A stretch of 64,000 bases of DNA from Heyndrickxia shackletonii (GCF_001420715.1 NZ_LJJC01000015.1:1623-65622); one strand, 5' to 3'; numbered from the stretch's first letter, positions 1 through 10,169 are shown. Notes: generated by a model not told the origin, from the sequence alone. Translations and numbers: made by a program.

Positions 1-189
<189 letters not shown>

Positions 190-235
190 AAGTGTTTGAT
201 ATAGCTCATGAATTTCAAAACATTGACGTTTCGTT

Positions 236-279
236 CTGTTCAGTTTTCAAAGATCAATTTCCGTCACTCTTTCGTGACA
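236..279 (-). promoter_or_regulatory. rRNA leader: boxA-like element and hairpin
   Basis: On the minus strand the transcribed leader contains a hairpin (arms GTCAC/GTGAC, about 262-278). It is followed by GATCTTTGAAAACTGAACA (236-254), the boxA-like antitermination sequence typical of Bacillus rRNA leaders. The order promoter, hairpin, boxA-like, 16S matches known rrn operons. Confidence 0.7.
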
Positions 280-290
280 GCGACTTTATT

Positions 291-319
291 ATCTTATCAA
301 AGTGTTTATTTCTTGTCAA
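291..319 (-). promoter_or_regulatory. Promoter of the rRNA operon
   Basis: On the minus strand TTGACA (complement of 314-319) is separated by exactly 17 bp from TAAGAT (complement of 291-296). It lies about 100 bp upstream of the 16S 5' end, as expected for a sigma-A rrn promoter. Confidence 0.85.
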
Positions 320-421
320 CACTTTTTTTATTTTCTTCGCCGCTGCGTTTTTCAACATCTTGCAGCGACGTTTATTAATATACCAAGAATAAAATCAATC
401 GTCAATACATAAATTAATATT

Positions 422-1297
422 TTACAATAATTTTTTTGAAACACAGTAATGACGGTGATATATATCATATCCTTTTGTTTGAATTCTAACTTCATCAATA
501 AAATGCTTCTCTAGTAGAAATTCTAATAGCATGCTTAAATCTACATCATAATGTTCTAATTCCGGATGTGAAATAAGATCATTAATCGTCCATTCATCTT
601 TCGTCTTCATAATTTCAATTAAATGTGAGGCACCAAATCGTGTTCTGGAATGAATTAAAAATTCACTTGCTATAAACAAAAGCTCTAATCTCTTTTCTAT
701 AGGCTCATCACTCGTAACCAATTCCTCATAAAGCTTAAATATTTCCGGTTCCATTTGTTTTACTTGATTCCATACCGTTATTTCAGGATGAAAGCCTTTT
801 TCAATTACAGCAAGACGTGCCAAATGATGCAGGGAATGTGCTACATGATTATAGGCATCTAAGTACTGACTGTTATCAAAAAACGCCTTTCCTTCCATAT
901 ATCTGCGAACCAGCTTCGCAAATTCAAGACCGATTTTGACTTTTCGATTATAAAAAGGAAAATCCTGAAGCTCATCTCTTAAGTTGTTCATATACTCATT
1001 GCGGTCAAATAATATTTTTCCGTGCAGGATCCACTCTACTATTTTCCGATTCGTCCCGAGAAGCAACCATTCCCGCAGTTGATCTTCTCTGACAATATGC
1101 AAAGAGGCTTTTTTGTCCTCATAAGTATAGTGCTTTATAAAGACAGGTGTTTCCACATCTTTCACAACAATTAATAAAACTGCATCAAATGTATCCGTAA
1201 CTGCACTCGTATTCTGTACTTTTTCAATAATTAGAACACCGAGTGTATTTGTTTGGCTTGCTCTTTCTTGATATATCGGTCGAAGGATGTCCTCCAT
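422..1297 (-). CDS. ygxA: YgxA-like nucleotidyltransferase-family protein
   Basis: The product is a 291-residue protein of the YgxA family, which in Bacillus sits next to ygzB and perR beside an rRNA operon. The family is annotated as nucleotidyltransferase-like; no biochemical role is established that I know of. The protein is acidic and mostly helical in composition, with no signal peptide or membrane segment. The start is the ATG at 1297, because GGAGG lies 8 nt upstream; the TTG 15 nt further upstream overlaps that ribosome binding site. It is transcribed towards the rRNA promoter. The call rests on gene order and overall resemblance, so the function remains open. Confidence 0.75.
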   Translation of the reverse strand: MEDILRPIYQERASQTNTLGVLIIEKVQNTSAVTDTFDAVLLIVVKDVETPVFIKHYTYEDKKASLHIVREDQLREWLLLGTNRKIVEWILHGKILFDRNEYMNNLRDELQDFPFYNRKVKIGLEFAKLVRRYMEGKAFFDNSQYLDAYNHVAHSLHHLARLAVIEKGFHPEITVWNQVKQMEPEIFKLYEELVTSDEPIEKRLELLFIASEFLIHSRTRFGASHLIEIMKTKDEWTINDLISHPELEHYDVDLSMLLEFLLEKHFIDEVRIQTKGYDIYHRHYCVSKKLL

Positions 1298-1587
1298 ATT
1301 TAATTCCTCCAAAATCCTTTATAGGGTATAAGAAAGTATATTTTTATGTATCATGAATTTAATAGCTTAAATGTCAGTTAGTTTCAGTCTATCTGTTTTT
1401 AGGAATATCAGTATGCCTGATCTCTGTGTTTCTACCGTAAGTTGGGAAACAAAATGCTTTTTTGCTTTTCTTTATACTTCGACAATGATAATAAATTTCC
1501 TGCTATTTTAAAAGTACTAATTATGTCCAATTGTAAGTCTACATCTTTCCTTATTTTATGATATAGTAGCATTTAGGAGGGACAAGC

Positions 1588-1947
1588 ATGGCAAAATACT
1601 CTAGTAAAATCAATAAGATTCGCACATTTGCGTTAAGTTTGATATTTGTTGGATTTATCATCATGTATTTCGGAATCTTTTTCAGAACTCATTTCCTAGT
1701 TATGTCTATATTTATGCTTCTTGGATTGTTGTCGATCATTGCTAGTACTGTCGTGTATTTTTGGATCGGAATGCTGTCTACAAAGGCGGTGCAGGTTGTT
1801 TGTCCGAACTGTAACAAGCCAACAAAAATTTTGGGACGCGTCGATATGTGCATGCATTGCCGTGAGCCTTTAACCTTAGACCCGAATTTAGAAGGAAAAG
1901 AATTCGATGAAAACTACAATCGAAAATCCCAGACAACAAAAATGTAA
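1588..1947 (+). CDS. ygzB: YgzB, two-TM zinc-ribbon membrane protein
   Basis: The product is a 119-residue protein of the YgzB family (DUF2614). Two hydrophobic segments (about residues 13-33 and 38-62) are followed by a cytosolic zinc ribbon with two CxxC pairs, CPNC (about residue 73) and CMHC (about 88), and a charged tail. A good AGGAGGG ribosome binding site precedes the ATG. It is convergent with perR and shares a bidirectional terminator with it, as in B. subtilis. Function is unknown; zinc binding is inferred from the four cysteines. Confidence 0.85.
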   Translation: MAKYSSKINKIRTFALSLIFVGFIIMYFGIFFRTHFLVMSIFMLLGLLSIIASTVVYFWIGMLSTKAVQVVCPNCNKPTKILGRVDMCMHCREPLTLDPNLEGKEFDENYNRKSQTTKM

Positions 1948-1988
1948 GCATTAAGAATTTAACGTGAAAAAATTAACATTCCTAAAAC

Positions 1989-2032
1989 AAAAAAAGAATG
2001 GTTTCGAGTAAAGGCTCGAACCATTCTTTTTT
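1989..2032. terminator. Bidirectional terminator between ygzB and perR
   Basis: The arms AAGAATGGTTTCGAG and CTCGAACCATTCTT flank a 6-nt loop, with an A-run on the left and a T-run on the right. It can therefore terminate both convergent genes. It overlaps the perR stop codon. Confidence 0.85.
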
Positions 2033-2477
2033 AATGTACATTTTGTTTCTTCATGCAATCAGGACAAGTGCCGTAAATTTCCATGCGATGATGACTTACC
2101 TTAAACCCTGTAACATGTGAAGCAAGCTGCTCCACTTCATCCAGTCCAGGATAGTGGAAGTCTACAATCTTTCCACAGTCTTCGCAGATGATGTGATAAT
2201 GATTTGTTGTAACAAAATCAAATCGGCTTGATGAATCTCCATATGTTAGTTCCTTTACTAAACCAACCTCGCGAAATACTCGCAAGTTATTATATACAGT
2301 AGCAACACTCATATTTGGGAATTTCCCTTCAAGCGCCTTATAAATTTCATCCGCGGTAGGATGTGTCATTGATTGAATTAAATACTCTAATATCGCATGA
2401 CGTTGAGGAGTGATTCTTACTCCCGTTTCTTTTAACGTTTCAATGGCTTCCTTCATTTGATGTTCAGACACCGTCAT
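2031..2477 (-). CDS. perR: Peroxide stress repressor PerR (Fur family)
   Basis: The product is a 148-residue metal-dependent repressor that senses H2O2 by metal-catalysed oxidation of histidine ligands and controls peroxide defence genes. The N-terminal winged helix includes [13 protein letters not shown] (about residues 21-33) and [11 protein letters not shown], the recognition helix region (about 56-66). The [10 protein letters not shown] segment carries the histidine ligands and the first zinc CxxC; the second is CPDC near the C-terminus (about residue 138). Length and motifs match B. subtilis PerR. A PerR-box-like palindrome lies 34 bp upstream, suggesting autoregulation. Confidence 0.96.
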   Translation of the reverse strand: MTVSEHQMKEAIETLKETGVRITPQRHAILEYLIQSMTHPTADEIYKALEGKFPNMSVATVYNNLRVFREVGLVKELTYGDSSSRFDFVTTNHYHIICEDCGKIVDFHYPGLDEVEQLASHVTGFKVSHHRMEIYGTCPDCMKKQNVH

Positions 2478-2510
2478 GCACCTCTTTCCTAAAAAGAATT
2501 TATTATTACT

Positions 2511-2525
2511 TTATAATATCTATAA
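2511..2525 (-). promoter_or_regulatory. PerR box upstream of perR
   Basis: TTATAATATCTATAA matches the 7-1-7 PerR consensus (TTATAATnATTATAA) at 12 of 14 defined positions. It lies 34-48 bp upstream of the perR start, where autorepression would be expected. Confidence 0.65.
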
Positions 2526-2562
2526 TTAGTGTACTAAGTAAAAGGCACTTCTGTCAATGTTT

Positions 2563-3111
2563 TCAGGACTGATGAAGGGTTTTTTCATTTTCATTAAGAC
2601 GCATATTCACAAATCGAGCTGCTACGAATAAAAAATCGGACAAACGATTTAGATAGGAGAGCACCAACGGATTTACATCCTCTAATGACACAGCACATCT
2701 TTCCGCTCTTCTTACAACAGTTCTGGCGAAATGCAGGCCTGCACCAGCCGGATGCCCGCCCGGTAAAATGAAATTATTCAATGGCGGCAATGCCGAGTCC
2801 CATTTATCAATAGTATGCTCCAATTCCTCAATATCTTCTTGTTTTATTTTCCACTTTACTTCTTTATTTGCCGGAGTCGATAATTCCGCCCCGACATGAA
2901 AGAGAGCAGTTTGCACTTTATGAAATACTTCCTCCGCCTCCATTTTTTCCGGAAAATCTTCTTTCTTTAAAAAGCTTATTGCCTGACCAATCGCTGAATT
3001 TGCTTCATCACAAGTCCCATATGCCTCCACGCGCATATCGTTTTTCGCGATTCTTGTTCCATAAACTAATGATGTCGTTCCTTTATCACCGGTTTTCGTA
3101 TAAATTTTCAC
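2563..3111 (-). CDS. Cob(I)yrinic acid a,c-diamide adenosyltransferase, PduO type
   Basis: The product (182 residues) transfers the adenosyl group of ATP to cob(I)alamin to make adenosylcobalamin. The start MKIYTKTGDKGTTSLVYG is the PduO/EutT-like ATP-binding signature. Further family motifs include YGTCDEANSAIG (about residues 31-42), LPGGHPAGAGLHFARTVVRRAERC (split here as LPGGHPAGAGLHFARTV, then RRAERC; about 116-138) and the LNRLSDFLF helix near the C-terminus. It starts one base after the stop of the upstream dehydrogenase gene, so the two are very probably co-transcribed. B. subtilis YvqK is the nearest relative I can name. No other B12 gene is visible nearby. Confidence 0.92.
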   Translation of the reverse strand: MKIYTKTGDKGTTSLVYGTRIAKNDMRVEAYGTCDEANSAIGQAISFLKKEDFPEKMEAEEVFHKVQTALFHVGAELSTPANKEVKWKIKQEDIEELEHTIDKWDSALPPLNNFILPGGHPAGAGLHFARTVVRRAERCAVSLEDVNPLVLSYLNRLSDFLFVAARFVNMRLNENEKTLHQS

Positions 3112-3112
3112 A

Positions 3113-4063
3113 TTAATACCCCTTTTCTACATCGATCACGTTCAAAAAGTCTTCTTGTTTATTAGTATATGTACGATAGTTATGCTTTAATATTTCAAAT
3201 ACTCTTGGAAGATAAAGATTTGTATTGCTGGAAATATGCGGAGTGATCGTTACATTATCCATGCTCCAAATTGGATGCTCCTCCGGCAGCGGTTCTTCCT
3301 CCAATACATCTAAAATCGCATGCGATATCATTTTTTCTTGCAGAACTTCCATTAATACTTTCGTTTTTACTGCATCCCCTCTGCCAATATTGATAAAAAC
3401 AGCTGTATTTTTCATACTTTTAAAATGATGTTTTTGATAAAAATGCTTTGTTTCTGATGTGCTTGGTAAAATATTCACTATAAAATCAGAGGCACCTAAC
3501 CCTTCATACATGGAATCTAATGTTTGCATTTCATCAAAATAATCTCGTTTTTCTCCGCTGCTATTCACACCGATTGTTTTCATTCCAAATGCTTTTGCTA
3601 ATCTTGCTATCTCACTTCCAATTGCCCCCGCTCCGACAATCAATATTGTTTGTCCGGATAGTTCAAAAATTGGCAGTCCCTTTTTCCATACATGCTCCTT
3701 CTGCTGTTTTTGCATGACAGGAAATTGTTTGGCATATTGCAGCATAAGCCCCAGAGTAAATTCTGCCATCGGAATTTTATGTATCCCTCGTGCATTCGTA
3801 ACAAGAATCCCCTTCTCTTTTATCGCTTGCAAAGGCATTTTTTCAAGACCAGCCGATGTGACCATTATCCATTTTAGCTGATCCGCTAGTTGAATATGTG
3901 TTTCGGTTAAATCCTCACCATAAGTCACCAGGACCTCCGCATTCGAAAGCTCCTTCTCTGCATGTTGAATATCGGGATAAAAGGAAAAATCCTCGCTAGG
4001 AAAACATTCGGTTAGGTCTTGTATCAATTCAGCCGGCGGTGTAAAAGTAAAGATCGTTTTCAT
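3113..4063 (-). CDS. D-isomer-specific 2-hydroxyacid dehydrogenase family protein
   Basis: The 316-residue protein has the two-domain architecture of NAD-dependent D-2-hydroxyacid dehydrogenases. It shows the dinucleotide-binding motif GAGAIGSEIARLA (about residues 143-155), the INIGRGDAV motif after the Rossmann fold (about 224-232), an acidic LEEEPLPEEHP segment (about 258-268) and TPHISS (about 277-282) bearing the likely catalytic histidine. Substrate cannot be deduced; the sequence is closer to the phosphoglycerate-dehydrogenase-like or YoaD-like group than to D-lactate dehydrogenase. AAGGGG precedes the start. It is the promoter-proximal gene of a two-gene unit with the cobalamin adenosyltransferase, for which I see no obvious metabolic link. 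Confidence 0.85.
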   Translation of the reverse strand: MKTIFTFTPPAELIQDLTECFPSEDFSFYPDIQHAEKELSNAEVLVTYGEDLTETHIQLADQLKWIMVTSAGLEKMPLQAIKEKGILVTNARGIHKIPMAEFTLGLMLQYAKQFPVMQKQQKEHVWKKGLPIFELSGQTILIVGAGAIGSEIARLAKAFGMKTIGVNSSGEKRDYFDEMQTLDSMYEGLGASDFIVNILPSTSETKHFYQKHHFKSMKNTAVFINIGRGDAVKTKVLMEVLQEKMISHAILDVLEEEPLPEEHPIWSMDNVTITPHISSNTNLYLPRVFEILKHNYRTYTNKQEDFLNVIDVEKGY

Positions 4064-4137
4064 GGTTTTCCCCTTTTCTTCAATATTTTATTTAATTGTA
4101 CCATGTATGTGTGAAAATTGACCCGCTCTAGAAAACA

Positions 4138-4166
4138 TAAAAAAGGGGCCGAATGAATCGACCCTA
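4138..4166 (-). terminator. Rho-independent terminator (minus strand)
   Basis: On the minus strand GGGTCGA-TTCAT-TCGGCCC forms a 7-bp stem followed by CTTTTTT. It is about 240 nt past the bcp stop codon, with a dispersed repeat copy in between, and probably ends the bcp transcript. Confidence 0.6.
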
Positions 4167-4259
4167 AAAGACTATCTGAGGAGGTATGCCCTACTATACT
4201 GTATGTGCGTTGTCATGTTTTGAGTGGACAAATGCCGCTATCTTACTAAAATAGGCAAA

Positions 4260-4383
4260 TAAGAAAAGCGGAAGCGCCTTGTTCATCGGCGTACGAATTT
4301 CGTAGTCGCAGGCTCGAGATAAAGGAAACACAGCGAGGTAGTTCACGAGCTGATGAAATTGGCACTTGGAGTTAGACAGCGTC
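4260..4383 (+). repeat. Dispersed 150-180 nt repeat, copy 1 (internally deleted)
   Basis: This copy begins AAAAGCGGAAGCGCCTTG and shares long blocks with the copies at 22432, 23953 and 37515: CGTAGTCGCAGGCTCGAGAT, AAAGGAAACACAG and GAGGTAGTTCACGAGCTGAT. It lacks the GTTGACTTATCGTAGGGAGG block and the 3' arm seen in full copies, joining instead to TTGGAGTTAGACAG. It lies in the bcp 3' untranslated region. Confidence 0.85.
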
Positions 4384-4401
4384 TATAAATTTTTTTACCT
4401 C

Positions 4402-4875
4402 TTAAGAAAGATTTTCTTTTATAAAAGCCAGTGCTTCTTGGACATGTCCATCCACTTTCACCTTGCGCCATTCCTTCGCAACGTTCCCTTGTTTATCGAT
4501 AATGAATGTACTTCTTTCGATTCCCATATACTCTTTTCCAAAATTCTTTTTCAGCTTCCACACTTCATAGTCATCTGCAACCTTATGGTCAACATCTGCT
4601 AACAGAAGAAATGGTAAGCTGTATTTATTAATGAATTTTTGATGGGAATTTACCTCATCTGGACTAATGCCTAAAATAACAGCATCTAAATCCGCAAATT
4701 CCTTATATGCATCGCGGAAGTCACATGCTTCCGTTGTACAACCAGGTGTCATATCCTTTGGATAAAAATACAATACAATATGCTTTTTACCCTCGAAATC
4801 AGATAGTTTTACCGTCTCACCGTTATTTGCATGCAATTCGAAGTCTGGTGCTTTTGCTCCTATTTCAATGGTCAT
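4402..4875 (-). CDS. bcp: Thioredoxin-dependent thiol peroxidase (Bcp/PrxQ)
   Basis: The product is a 157-residue peroxiredoxin that reduces hydroperoxides using thioredoxin. The motif FYPKDMTPGCTTEACDFRD contains the peroxidatic cysteine (TPGC) and the resolving cysteine five residues later (TEAC), the Bcp/PrxQ arrangement. KKNFGKEYMGIERSTFIID is the conserved second half of the fold. The ATG at 4875 is chosen because GGAG lies 9 nt upstream; the TTG three codons earlier is too close to that site. Gene order beside perR and gsaB matches B. subtilis ygaF. Confidence 0.95.
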   Translation of the reverse strand: MTIEIGAKAPDFELHANNGETVKLSDFEGKKHIVLYFYPKDMTPGCTTEACDFRDAYKEFADLDAVILGISPDEVNSHQKFINKYSLPFLLLADVDHKVADDYEVWKLKKNFGKEYMGIERSTFIIDKQGNVAKEWRKVKVDGHVQEALAFIKENLS

Positions 4876-4992
4876 ATAATTCAACTCCTACTAAATATTT
4901 ATCCCGTATTAACGGGCAGTTGTTCTCAACTACCAAATGGCAGTATCACCTTATCTTCAGCTTATCGAAATGTAACTTTTAACGCAAACCAT

Positions 4993-5412
4993 CTACTTTT
5001 TTCTGAAGCTTACCTGATCATGGTCAAGTACACTTTTCACGACAAATGCAGCCGGAATGGTATATCCAATCAGTGCTTCTATTATGACAATGGCTCTGCC
5101 GATTCCTAAAGGAACCACATCTCCAAAGCCAACAGAAAATAATGTTACTGCACTTAAATAAAGGGAGGTATACAGCTTATGAAAATAAGAACCTGTCAGG
5201 TCTGCACCATGATCGATGATGATGTGATATCCCTTTATTTCAAGCAACAGGTAAATAAGGCCGAACCCAATCATTAGGACACAATAGGCAAAAGCAAGGA
5301 ACAAAAAGTTGTCAAAAGAGATTTGTTTATTTTTTAATTTATGCGAGAAAAACAATGTTCGCAGGCTCATGCAAATACACAGAATGACTAATATGATGAG
5401 GAGATTATACAT
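4993..5412 (-). CDS. Two-TM potassium-channel-family protein
   Basis: This is a 139-residue membrane protein. A first hydrophobic segment (about residues 2-18) precedes a second (about 33-60), then a pore loop ending in the selectivity-filter-like SVGFGDVVP (about 97-105), then a final membrane helix (about 109-128). This is the ion-channel (PF07885-type) layout, although the filter reads VGFGD rather than the usual VGYGD. There is no cytosolic RCK/TrkA domain, so gating input is unknown. A good AGGAG site precedes the ATG. It is divergent from gsaB, with bcp downstream on the same strand. Confidence 0.8.
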   Translation of the reverse strand: MYNLLIILVILCICMSLRTLFFSHKLKNKQISFDNFLFLAFAYCVLMIGFGLIYLLLEIKGYHIIIDHGADLTGSYFHKLYTSLYLSAVTLFSVGFGDVVPLGIGRAIVIIEALIGYTIPAAFVVKSVLDHDQVSFRKK

Positions 5413-5600
5413 TTAAATAGCTCCTTTTATTTTACGCAAATTAGAGGTAAGAACATCAAGCTGACATATTCTTGTTCAAAACTGCTTGTCAGTCTATTTT
5501 ATTGTACCGTCGAATACATTTATGAATGAAAACTTTAATTGGACACTATTTTCTTAAAGGTCTAAAATGGAGAATGGATTTAATAATTGGAGGAATACAT

Positions 5601-6887
5601 ATGAATTTTACTCAATCTGAACTTTTACATAGTGAAGCATTACAGCATATTGTCGGAGGTGTGAACAGTCCTTCGAGATCTTATAAAGCAGTTGGCGGCG
5701 GCTCACCTGTTGCAATGAAAAGAGCGCAAGGAGCATACTTCTGGGATGTGGACGATAACCGTTATATTGATTATCTTGCGGCATATGGTCCGATTATTAC
5801 AGGCCATGCCCATCCACATATTACGGAAGCGATTAAAACAGCTGCTGAAAATGGTGTTTTATATGGAACACCTACCCCTTTCGAAGTAACCTTTGCAAAA
5901 ATGCTGAAAGAAGCAATGCCGGCATTAGATAAGGTACGGTTTGTGAATTCAGGAACAGAGGCAGTAATGACCACTATTCGTGTTGCCCGCGCATATACTG
6001 GACGCGACAAAATCATCAAATTCGAAGGCTGTTATCATGGTCATTCTGATCTTGTTCTTGTTGCAGCCGGTTCCGGTCCTTCTCAGCTTGGAATGCCAGA
6101 TTCTGCTGGTGTAACAAAAAATATTGCGAAAGAAGTTATTACGGTTCCTTTCAATGACATCGAACCTTTTAAAGAAGCATTAAATACATGGGGAGATGAG
6201 GTTGCAGCTGTACTTGTCGAACCAATCGTGGGCAATTTTGGAATTGTTGAGCCGAAACCAGGATTCTTAGAGCAAGTGAATGAGCTAACTCATAATGCCG
6301 GTGCCCTTGTCATTTATGATGAAGTTATCACAGCCTTTCGCTTTATGTATGGCGGCGCACAAAACTTACTTGGGGTAACACCAGATTTAACAGCGATGGG
6401 AAAAATCATTGGTGGCGGATTACCGATTGGTGCATATGGCGGCCGCAAAGAAATTATGGAAAAGGTAGCACCGCTAGGACCTGCTTATCAAGCGGGAACA
6501 ATGGCAGGAAATCCTGCATCGATGCTGGCTGGTATCGCATGCTTAGAGGTTTTAAAAGAAAAAGGTGTATATGAACAATTAGATTTCTTAGGTGCTATGC
6601 TAGAAGAAGGAATATTAGAAGCTGCTAAGAAATACAATACACCAATTACTATTAACCGTTTAAAAGGTGCATTAACCGTATATTTCACAAAGGAAAAAGT
6701 AGAAAATTATAAACAAGCGGAGGCTACAGACGGAGAAATGTTTGCGAAGTTCTTCAAGCTGATGTTGCATCAAGGAATTAATCTTGCTCCTTCTAAATAT
6801 GAAGCTTGGTTTATTACAACCGCTCATACGGAAGAAGATATAAAAGAAACTATTAAGGCAGTTGATTACGCCTTCTCCCAACTATAA
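5601..6887 (+). CDS. gsaB: Glutamate-1-semialdehyde 2,1-aminomutase (HemL paralogue GsaB)
   Basis: This 428-residue PLP-dependent class III aminotransferase-fold enzyme converts glutamate-1-semialdehyde to 5-aminolevulinate for tetrapyrrole synthesis. Visible motifs are [11 protein letters not shown] (about residues 113-123), [19 protein letters not shown], and [18 protein letters not shown] with the PLP lysine (about residues 263-280). The start at 5601 follows GGAGG at 7 nt; an in-frame ATG at 5526 has no ribosome binding site. The location outside a hem operon and next to bcp matches B. subtilis gsaB, the second aminomutase of that species. Confidence 0.95.
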   Translation: MNFTQSELLHSEALQHIVGGVNSPSRSYKAVGGGSPVAMKRAQGAYFWDVDDNRYIDYLAAYGPIITGHAHPHITEAIKTAAENGVLYGTPTPFEVTFAKMLKEAMPALDKVRFVNSGTEAVMTTIRVARAYTGRDKIIKFEGCYHGHSDLVLVAAGSGPSQLGMPDSAGVTKNIAKEVITVPFNDIEPFKEALNTWGDEVAAVLVEPIVGNFGIVEPKPGFLEQVNELTHNAGALVIYDEVITAFRFMYGGAQNLLGVTPDLTAMGKIIGGGLPIGAYGGRKEIMEKVAPLGPAYQAGTMAGNPASMLAGIACLEVLKEKGVYEQLDFLGAMLEEGILEAAKKYNTPITINRLKGALTVYFTKEKVENYKQAEATDGEMFAKFFKLMLHQGINLAPSKYEAWFITTAHTEEDIKETIKAVDYAFSQL

Positions 6888-6895
6888 TAAAGAAG

Positions 6896-6926
6896 AACCT
6901 AAAGGCTTTGCTTTTAGGTTTTTTTA
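6896..6926 (+). terminator. Terminator of gsaB
   Basis: AACCTAAA-GGCTTTGC-TTTAGGTT followed by a T-run lies directly after the gsaB stop. Confidence 0.85.
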
Positions 6927-7220
6927 TATTCTCGGCATACTTCCCCTCTTCCTCACATATCATTCTTTATCACGAAAACATGGACAAGATTTGTATTTTT
7001 AGCAAAATATATAGTAGTTGGGTATGATATTAATAAAATTATTAAATTTTTCTCTTGATATTCTCACCTTTCCAATGTATATTACGTAGATGTTGTAAAT
7101 GAAAATGAAATATCTGGTCATTGGAGTGGTTTTGCTTGATGTAACCCTATGACTGATAATAACAGCAACATACACTAATAAAAAAACTATTATTTGCATT
7201 TAAAGGGGAATTATTTTGTC

Positions 7221-8306
7221 ATGAAGCTTGGGGCCCGCATTTTTAAAACGGGAATAGCTATTGTACTGGCTTTATTTTTAGCGCGATTGTTACATATGCC
7301 TAACGCGGTATTTGCCGGGATTGCAGCCATTTTCGCGATAAAGCCAACTATATATCGATCCTATTTATCGATTATTGAACAGCTTCAGGGAAACCTGATT
7401 GGAGCGATTATTGGGGTCGTATTAGTTATGATATTTAATAATAATGTGCTCGTTGTTGGACTCGGTGCTATTATTACTATCATCATTATGTTAAAGCTTA
7501 AACTGGAGAATAATGTCAGTCTTGCACTTGTAACGATGATTGCCTTAATGGAAACACCTGGAGAACATTTCTTGCAATTTGCTGGAATTCGCTTTTCCAC
7601 TTTATTGCTTGGAATTTTATCGGCTTTTATCGTAAATTTAATCTTTTTGCCGCCAAAATATGAAACAAAATTATATAATAGTATCTCCAATGTAACGGAA
7701 GATGTACTAAGATGGGTAAGATTAACAAGCAGACATGCAGCAGAACATCAGTTATTAAAAAAAGATATTACGGTATTAAAAGAAAGAATGCTTAGGGTAA
7801 ATGATTTTTTGTCGATGTACAAGGAAGAGAGAAGCTATTTCAAAAAATCCACCATTGATAAACAACGCAAAGCAGTTGTTTATCGACAAATGGTTATACT
7901 TTTACAAAGCAGTTTTGATATATTAAAAATTCTCCACCGGTACGAACAGGATTTGCGCCAGCTTCCTGAATCGGTTAATGAACAATTACAAGAATTACTG
8001 GATGCTATCATGAGTGATCATGAAAAATTAATTTTGAAATTCTTAGGAAAAATACGTAAGGACTCTGAAATTGAATCTGTTCAACTTTTGGAAGAACAAA
8101 GAAATCAATTAATGGAGCTTTTTCTAGAAGATATTGAGGCTGAGAATTGTCTGTCTCAAGTACAGAAGTTCCATGTTATGCGACTTTTATCCGCTATCGT
8201 TGAATATCAAGAGCAATTAGAGCATTTTGAAAAGCTTATCGATAGCTTTCAATCCTTTCATAAGGATAAAAATGAAGTAACGGTAGAGGAAATAAATGAA
8301 GATTAA
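7221..8306 (+). CDS. ygaE: Aromatic acid exporter family membrane protein (YgaE-like)
   Basis: The 361-residue protein has an N-terminal block of about five hydrophobic helices (residues about 1-145) containing MPNAVFAGIAAIFAIKPT. A long soluble, coiled-coil-rich C-terminal domain (about 150-361) follows. This is the layout of the Bacillus aromatic-acid-exporter family (DUF939/ArAE_1 with its C-terminal domain). Substrate is unknown. The ATG at 7221 follows AAAGGGG at a rather long 12-nt spacing; an upstream in-frame TTG at 7194 overlaps the ribosome binding site. The position between gsaB and ygaD is as in B. subtilis. A terminator follows immediately. Confidence 0.82.
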   Translation: MKLGARIFKTGIAIVLALFLARLLHMPNAVFAGIAAIFAIKPTIYRSYLSIIEQLQGNLIGAIIGVVLVMIFNNNVLVVGLGAIITIIIMLKLKLENNVSLALVTMIALMETPGEHFLQFAGIRFSTLLLGILSAFIVNLIFLPPKYETKLYNSISNVTEDVLRWVRLTSRHAAEHQLLKKDITVLKERMLRVNDFLSMYKEERSYFKKSTIDKQRKAVVYRQMVILLQSSFDILKILHRYEQDLRQLPESVNEQLQELLDAIMSDHEKLILKFLGKIRKDSEIESVQLLEEQRNQLMELFLEDIEAENCLSQVQKFHVMRLLSAIVEYQEQLEHFEKLIDSFQSFHKDKNEVTVEEINED

Positions 8307-8331
8307 GCCGGCAAACTTTTTGCCGGCTTTT
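8307..8331 (+). terminator. Terminator of ygaE
   Basis: GCCGGCAAA-CTT-TTTGCCGGC followed by TTTT, directly after the ygaE stop codon. Confidence 0.8.
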
Positions 8332-8378
8332 CAGTATCATATAAACACCAGATTGGTTTTTCCGTCGTTTTCGCTTTT

Positions 8379-10127
8379 CTATGCATCCAATTGTTGGACT
8401 TGGAATAAATCAAAGTAATGGCCCCTTTTTGCCATTAACTCTTCATGTGTTCCCATTTCCACGATTCGTCCATGCTCGATAAGAATAATCCGGTCTGCAT
8501 GAGTAATAGTTGATAAGCGGTGGGCAACAATGAAAGTGGTTCGATCCTTCGCAAGTTTATCCAGTGCTTCTTGGATGAGATGCTCACTTTCCAAGTCTAA
8601 TGCTGATGTTGCCTCATCCAGTACTAATATTGGCGGATTTTTCAAAAAGACTCTGGCAATGGCAATCCTCTGCTTTTGACCGCCGGAAAGCTTCACTCCG
8701 CGTTCCCCGACCTGCGTATCATACCCATTAGGTAAGTTTAAAATAAAGTCATGTGCATTTGCAGCTTTGGCAGCTTCATACACTTCTTCTGTCGTTGCTC
8801 CCGGTTTTCCTAATAAAATATTCGCTTGTATAGACTCACTGAAAAGGATACTGTCCTGCAGCACCATTCCTATTTTGTCTCGCAGGCTTCTGACCTTAAA
8901 CCTGCGAATATCAGTCCCGTCAAGAAGTATTGCCCCCTCTGTGACATCATAAAATCTTGGTATTAAACTTACTAAAGAAGACTTTCCTCCACCGCTCATC
9001 CCTACCAATGCGACGGTTTCTCCCACTTGAATATCAAGGTCGATGTCTTTTAAAACCGGCTCTTCTTTTTGGTCATAAGCAAAGCTAACATGGTCAAATT
9101 TAATATTTCCAAGGACATTTTTACATTCAATAGCATCGGGACGATCATCTATATCATATTTTTGATCTATCAGTTCAAAAACCCTGTCCATGGATGCGAA
9201 TGCTTGTGTTAAAGTTGTCCCAGAATTGACTAGACGGCGTAATGGACTGTACAAATTGTCAATATAAGCAATAAAGGCAGCCATTGTTCCTACTGTTAAA
9301 TGACCCTGGATAACTTGATAACCGGCAAAACCAATAATAATCAATGGTGCAATATCTGTAATAGTATTCACTACCGCAAACGATTTTGCTGTCCATCTTG
9401 TATGGGTTAATGCTTTGTCCAAAAAGTTGGAATTGCGCTTGGCGAATTGCTTTTGCTCATGGTCTTCGATGGCAAAGCTTTTAATAACAGCCATCCCTTG
9501 CACCCTCTCATGCAAATAACCTTGAACCTCCGCTAATGCTTGTGATCGATTGCGGGTCAGTTTTCGAAGGTTCCCAAAGAAATATTTGACCGATGCAATA
9601 TAAAACGGGAAAACAATTAAAGAAACAAGCGTCAACTTTACATCCATCTTAAACATGATGGAAATGGCAATGATGATAGTAGAAGTATCTAACCAAACAT
9701 TCATCAAGCCTGTTATAACAAAGTCTTTCGTTTGTTCCACATCATTGATAACTCTTGAAATAACTTCCCCGCCTCGTGTATTCGAATAATATTTAAAGCT
9801 GAGTTTTTGCAGATGCGTAAATAATCGATCGCGAATATCATACAGAATTTTACTAGCTGTCCATTGAGCAAAATATTGGCGATAATACTCCACGGGAGGA
9901 CGAGCAAAAATAAAAATTCCTAACATGATTGACAGCCAAAAAATGAGCTTTGACGTTTTCTCATGCGTATTTAGTGTATGACTTCCAATCACATCATCGA
10001 TGACATATTTAATGAATAAAGGAATAAGTAATGGGATAACAAATTTTATAATTCCAATGATAAATGTGCCGATGATTTGAAACTTATATGGCTTAACAAA
10101 TTTTAAATATCTTTTAATACTACTCAC
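8379..10127 (-). CDS. ygaD: ABC transporter, fused permease and ATPase (YgaD-like exporter)
   Basis: The 582-residue half-transporter acts as a dimer to export an unknown, probably lipophilic, substrate. The N-terminal membrane domain has six helices (about residues 1-310). The ATPase domain carries Walker [11 protein letters not shown], signature [13 protein letters not shown], Walker [13 protein letters not shown] and the H-loop IVAHRLST. The start is the GTG at 10127 preceded by GGAGGG. An ATG nine codons upstream has no ribosome binding site and is preceded closely by a TAAAAT -10-like sequence. Length and order match B. subtilis ygaD. Confidence 0.9.
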   Translation of the reverse strand: MSSIKRYLKFVKPYKFQIIGTFIIGIIKFVIPLLIPLFIKYVIDDVIGSHTLNTHEKTSKLIFWLSIMLGIFIFARPPVEYYRQYFAQWTASKILYDIRDRLFTHLQKLSFKYYSNTRGGEVISRVINDVEQTKDFVITGLMNVWLDTSTIIIAISIMFKMDVKLTLVSLIVFPFYIASVKYFFGNLRKLTRNRSQALAEVQGYLHERVQGMAVIKSFAIEDHEQKQFAKRNSNFLDKALTHTRWTAKSFAVVNTITDIAPLIIIGFAGYQVIQGHLTVGTMAAFIAYIDNLYSPLRRLVNSGTTLTQAFASMDRVFELIDQKYDIDDRPDAIECKNVLGNIKFDHVSFAYDQKEEPVLKDIDLDIQVGETVALVGMSGGGKSSLVSLIPRFYDVTEGAILLDGTDIRRFKVRSLRDKIGMVLQDSILFSESIQANILLGKPGATTEEVYEAAKAANAHDFILNLPNGYDTQVGERGVKLSGGQKQRIAIARVFLKNPPILVLDEATSALDLESEHLIQEALDKLAKDRTTFIVAHRLSTITHADRIILIEHGRIVEMGTHEELMAKRGHYFDLFQVQQLDA

Positions 10128-10169
10128 TTTAACCCTCCGTATTTTTTTGACCATACTATTTTACCGCAA

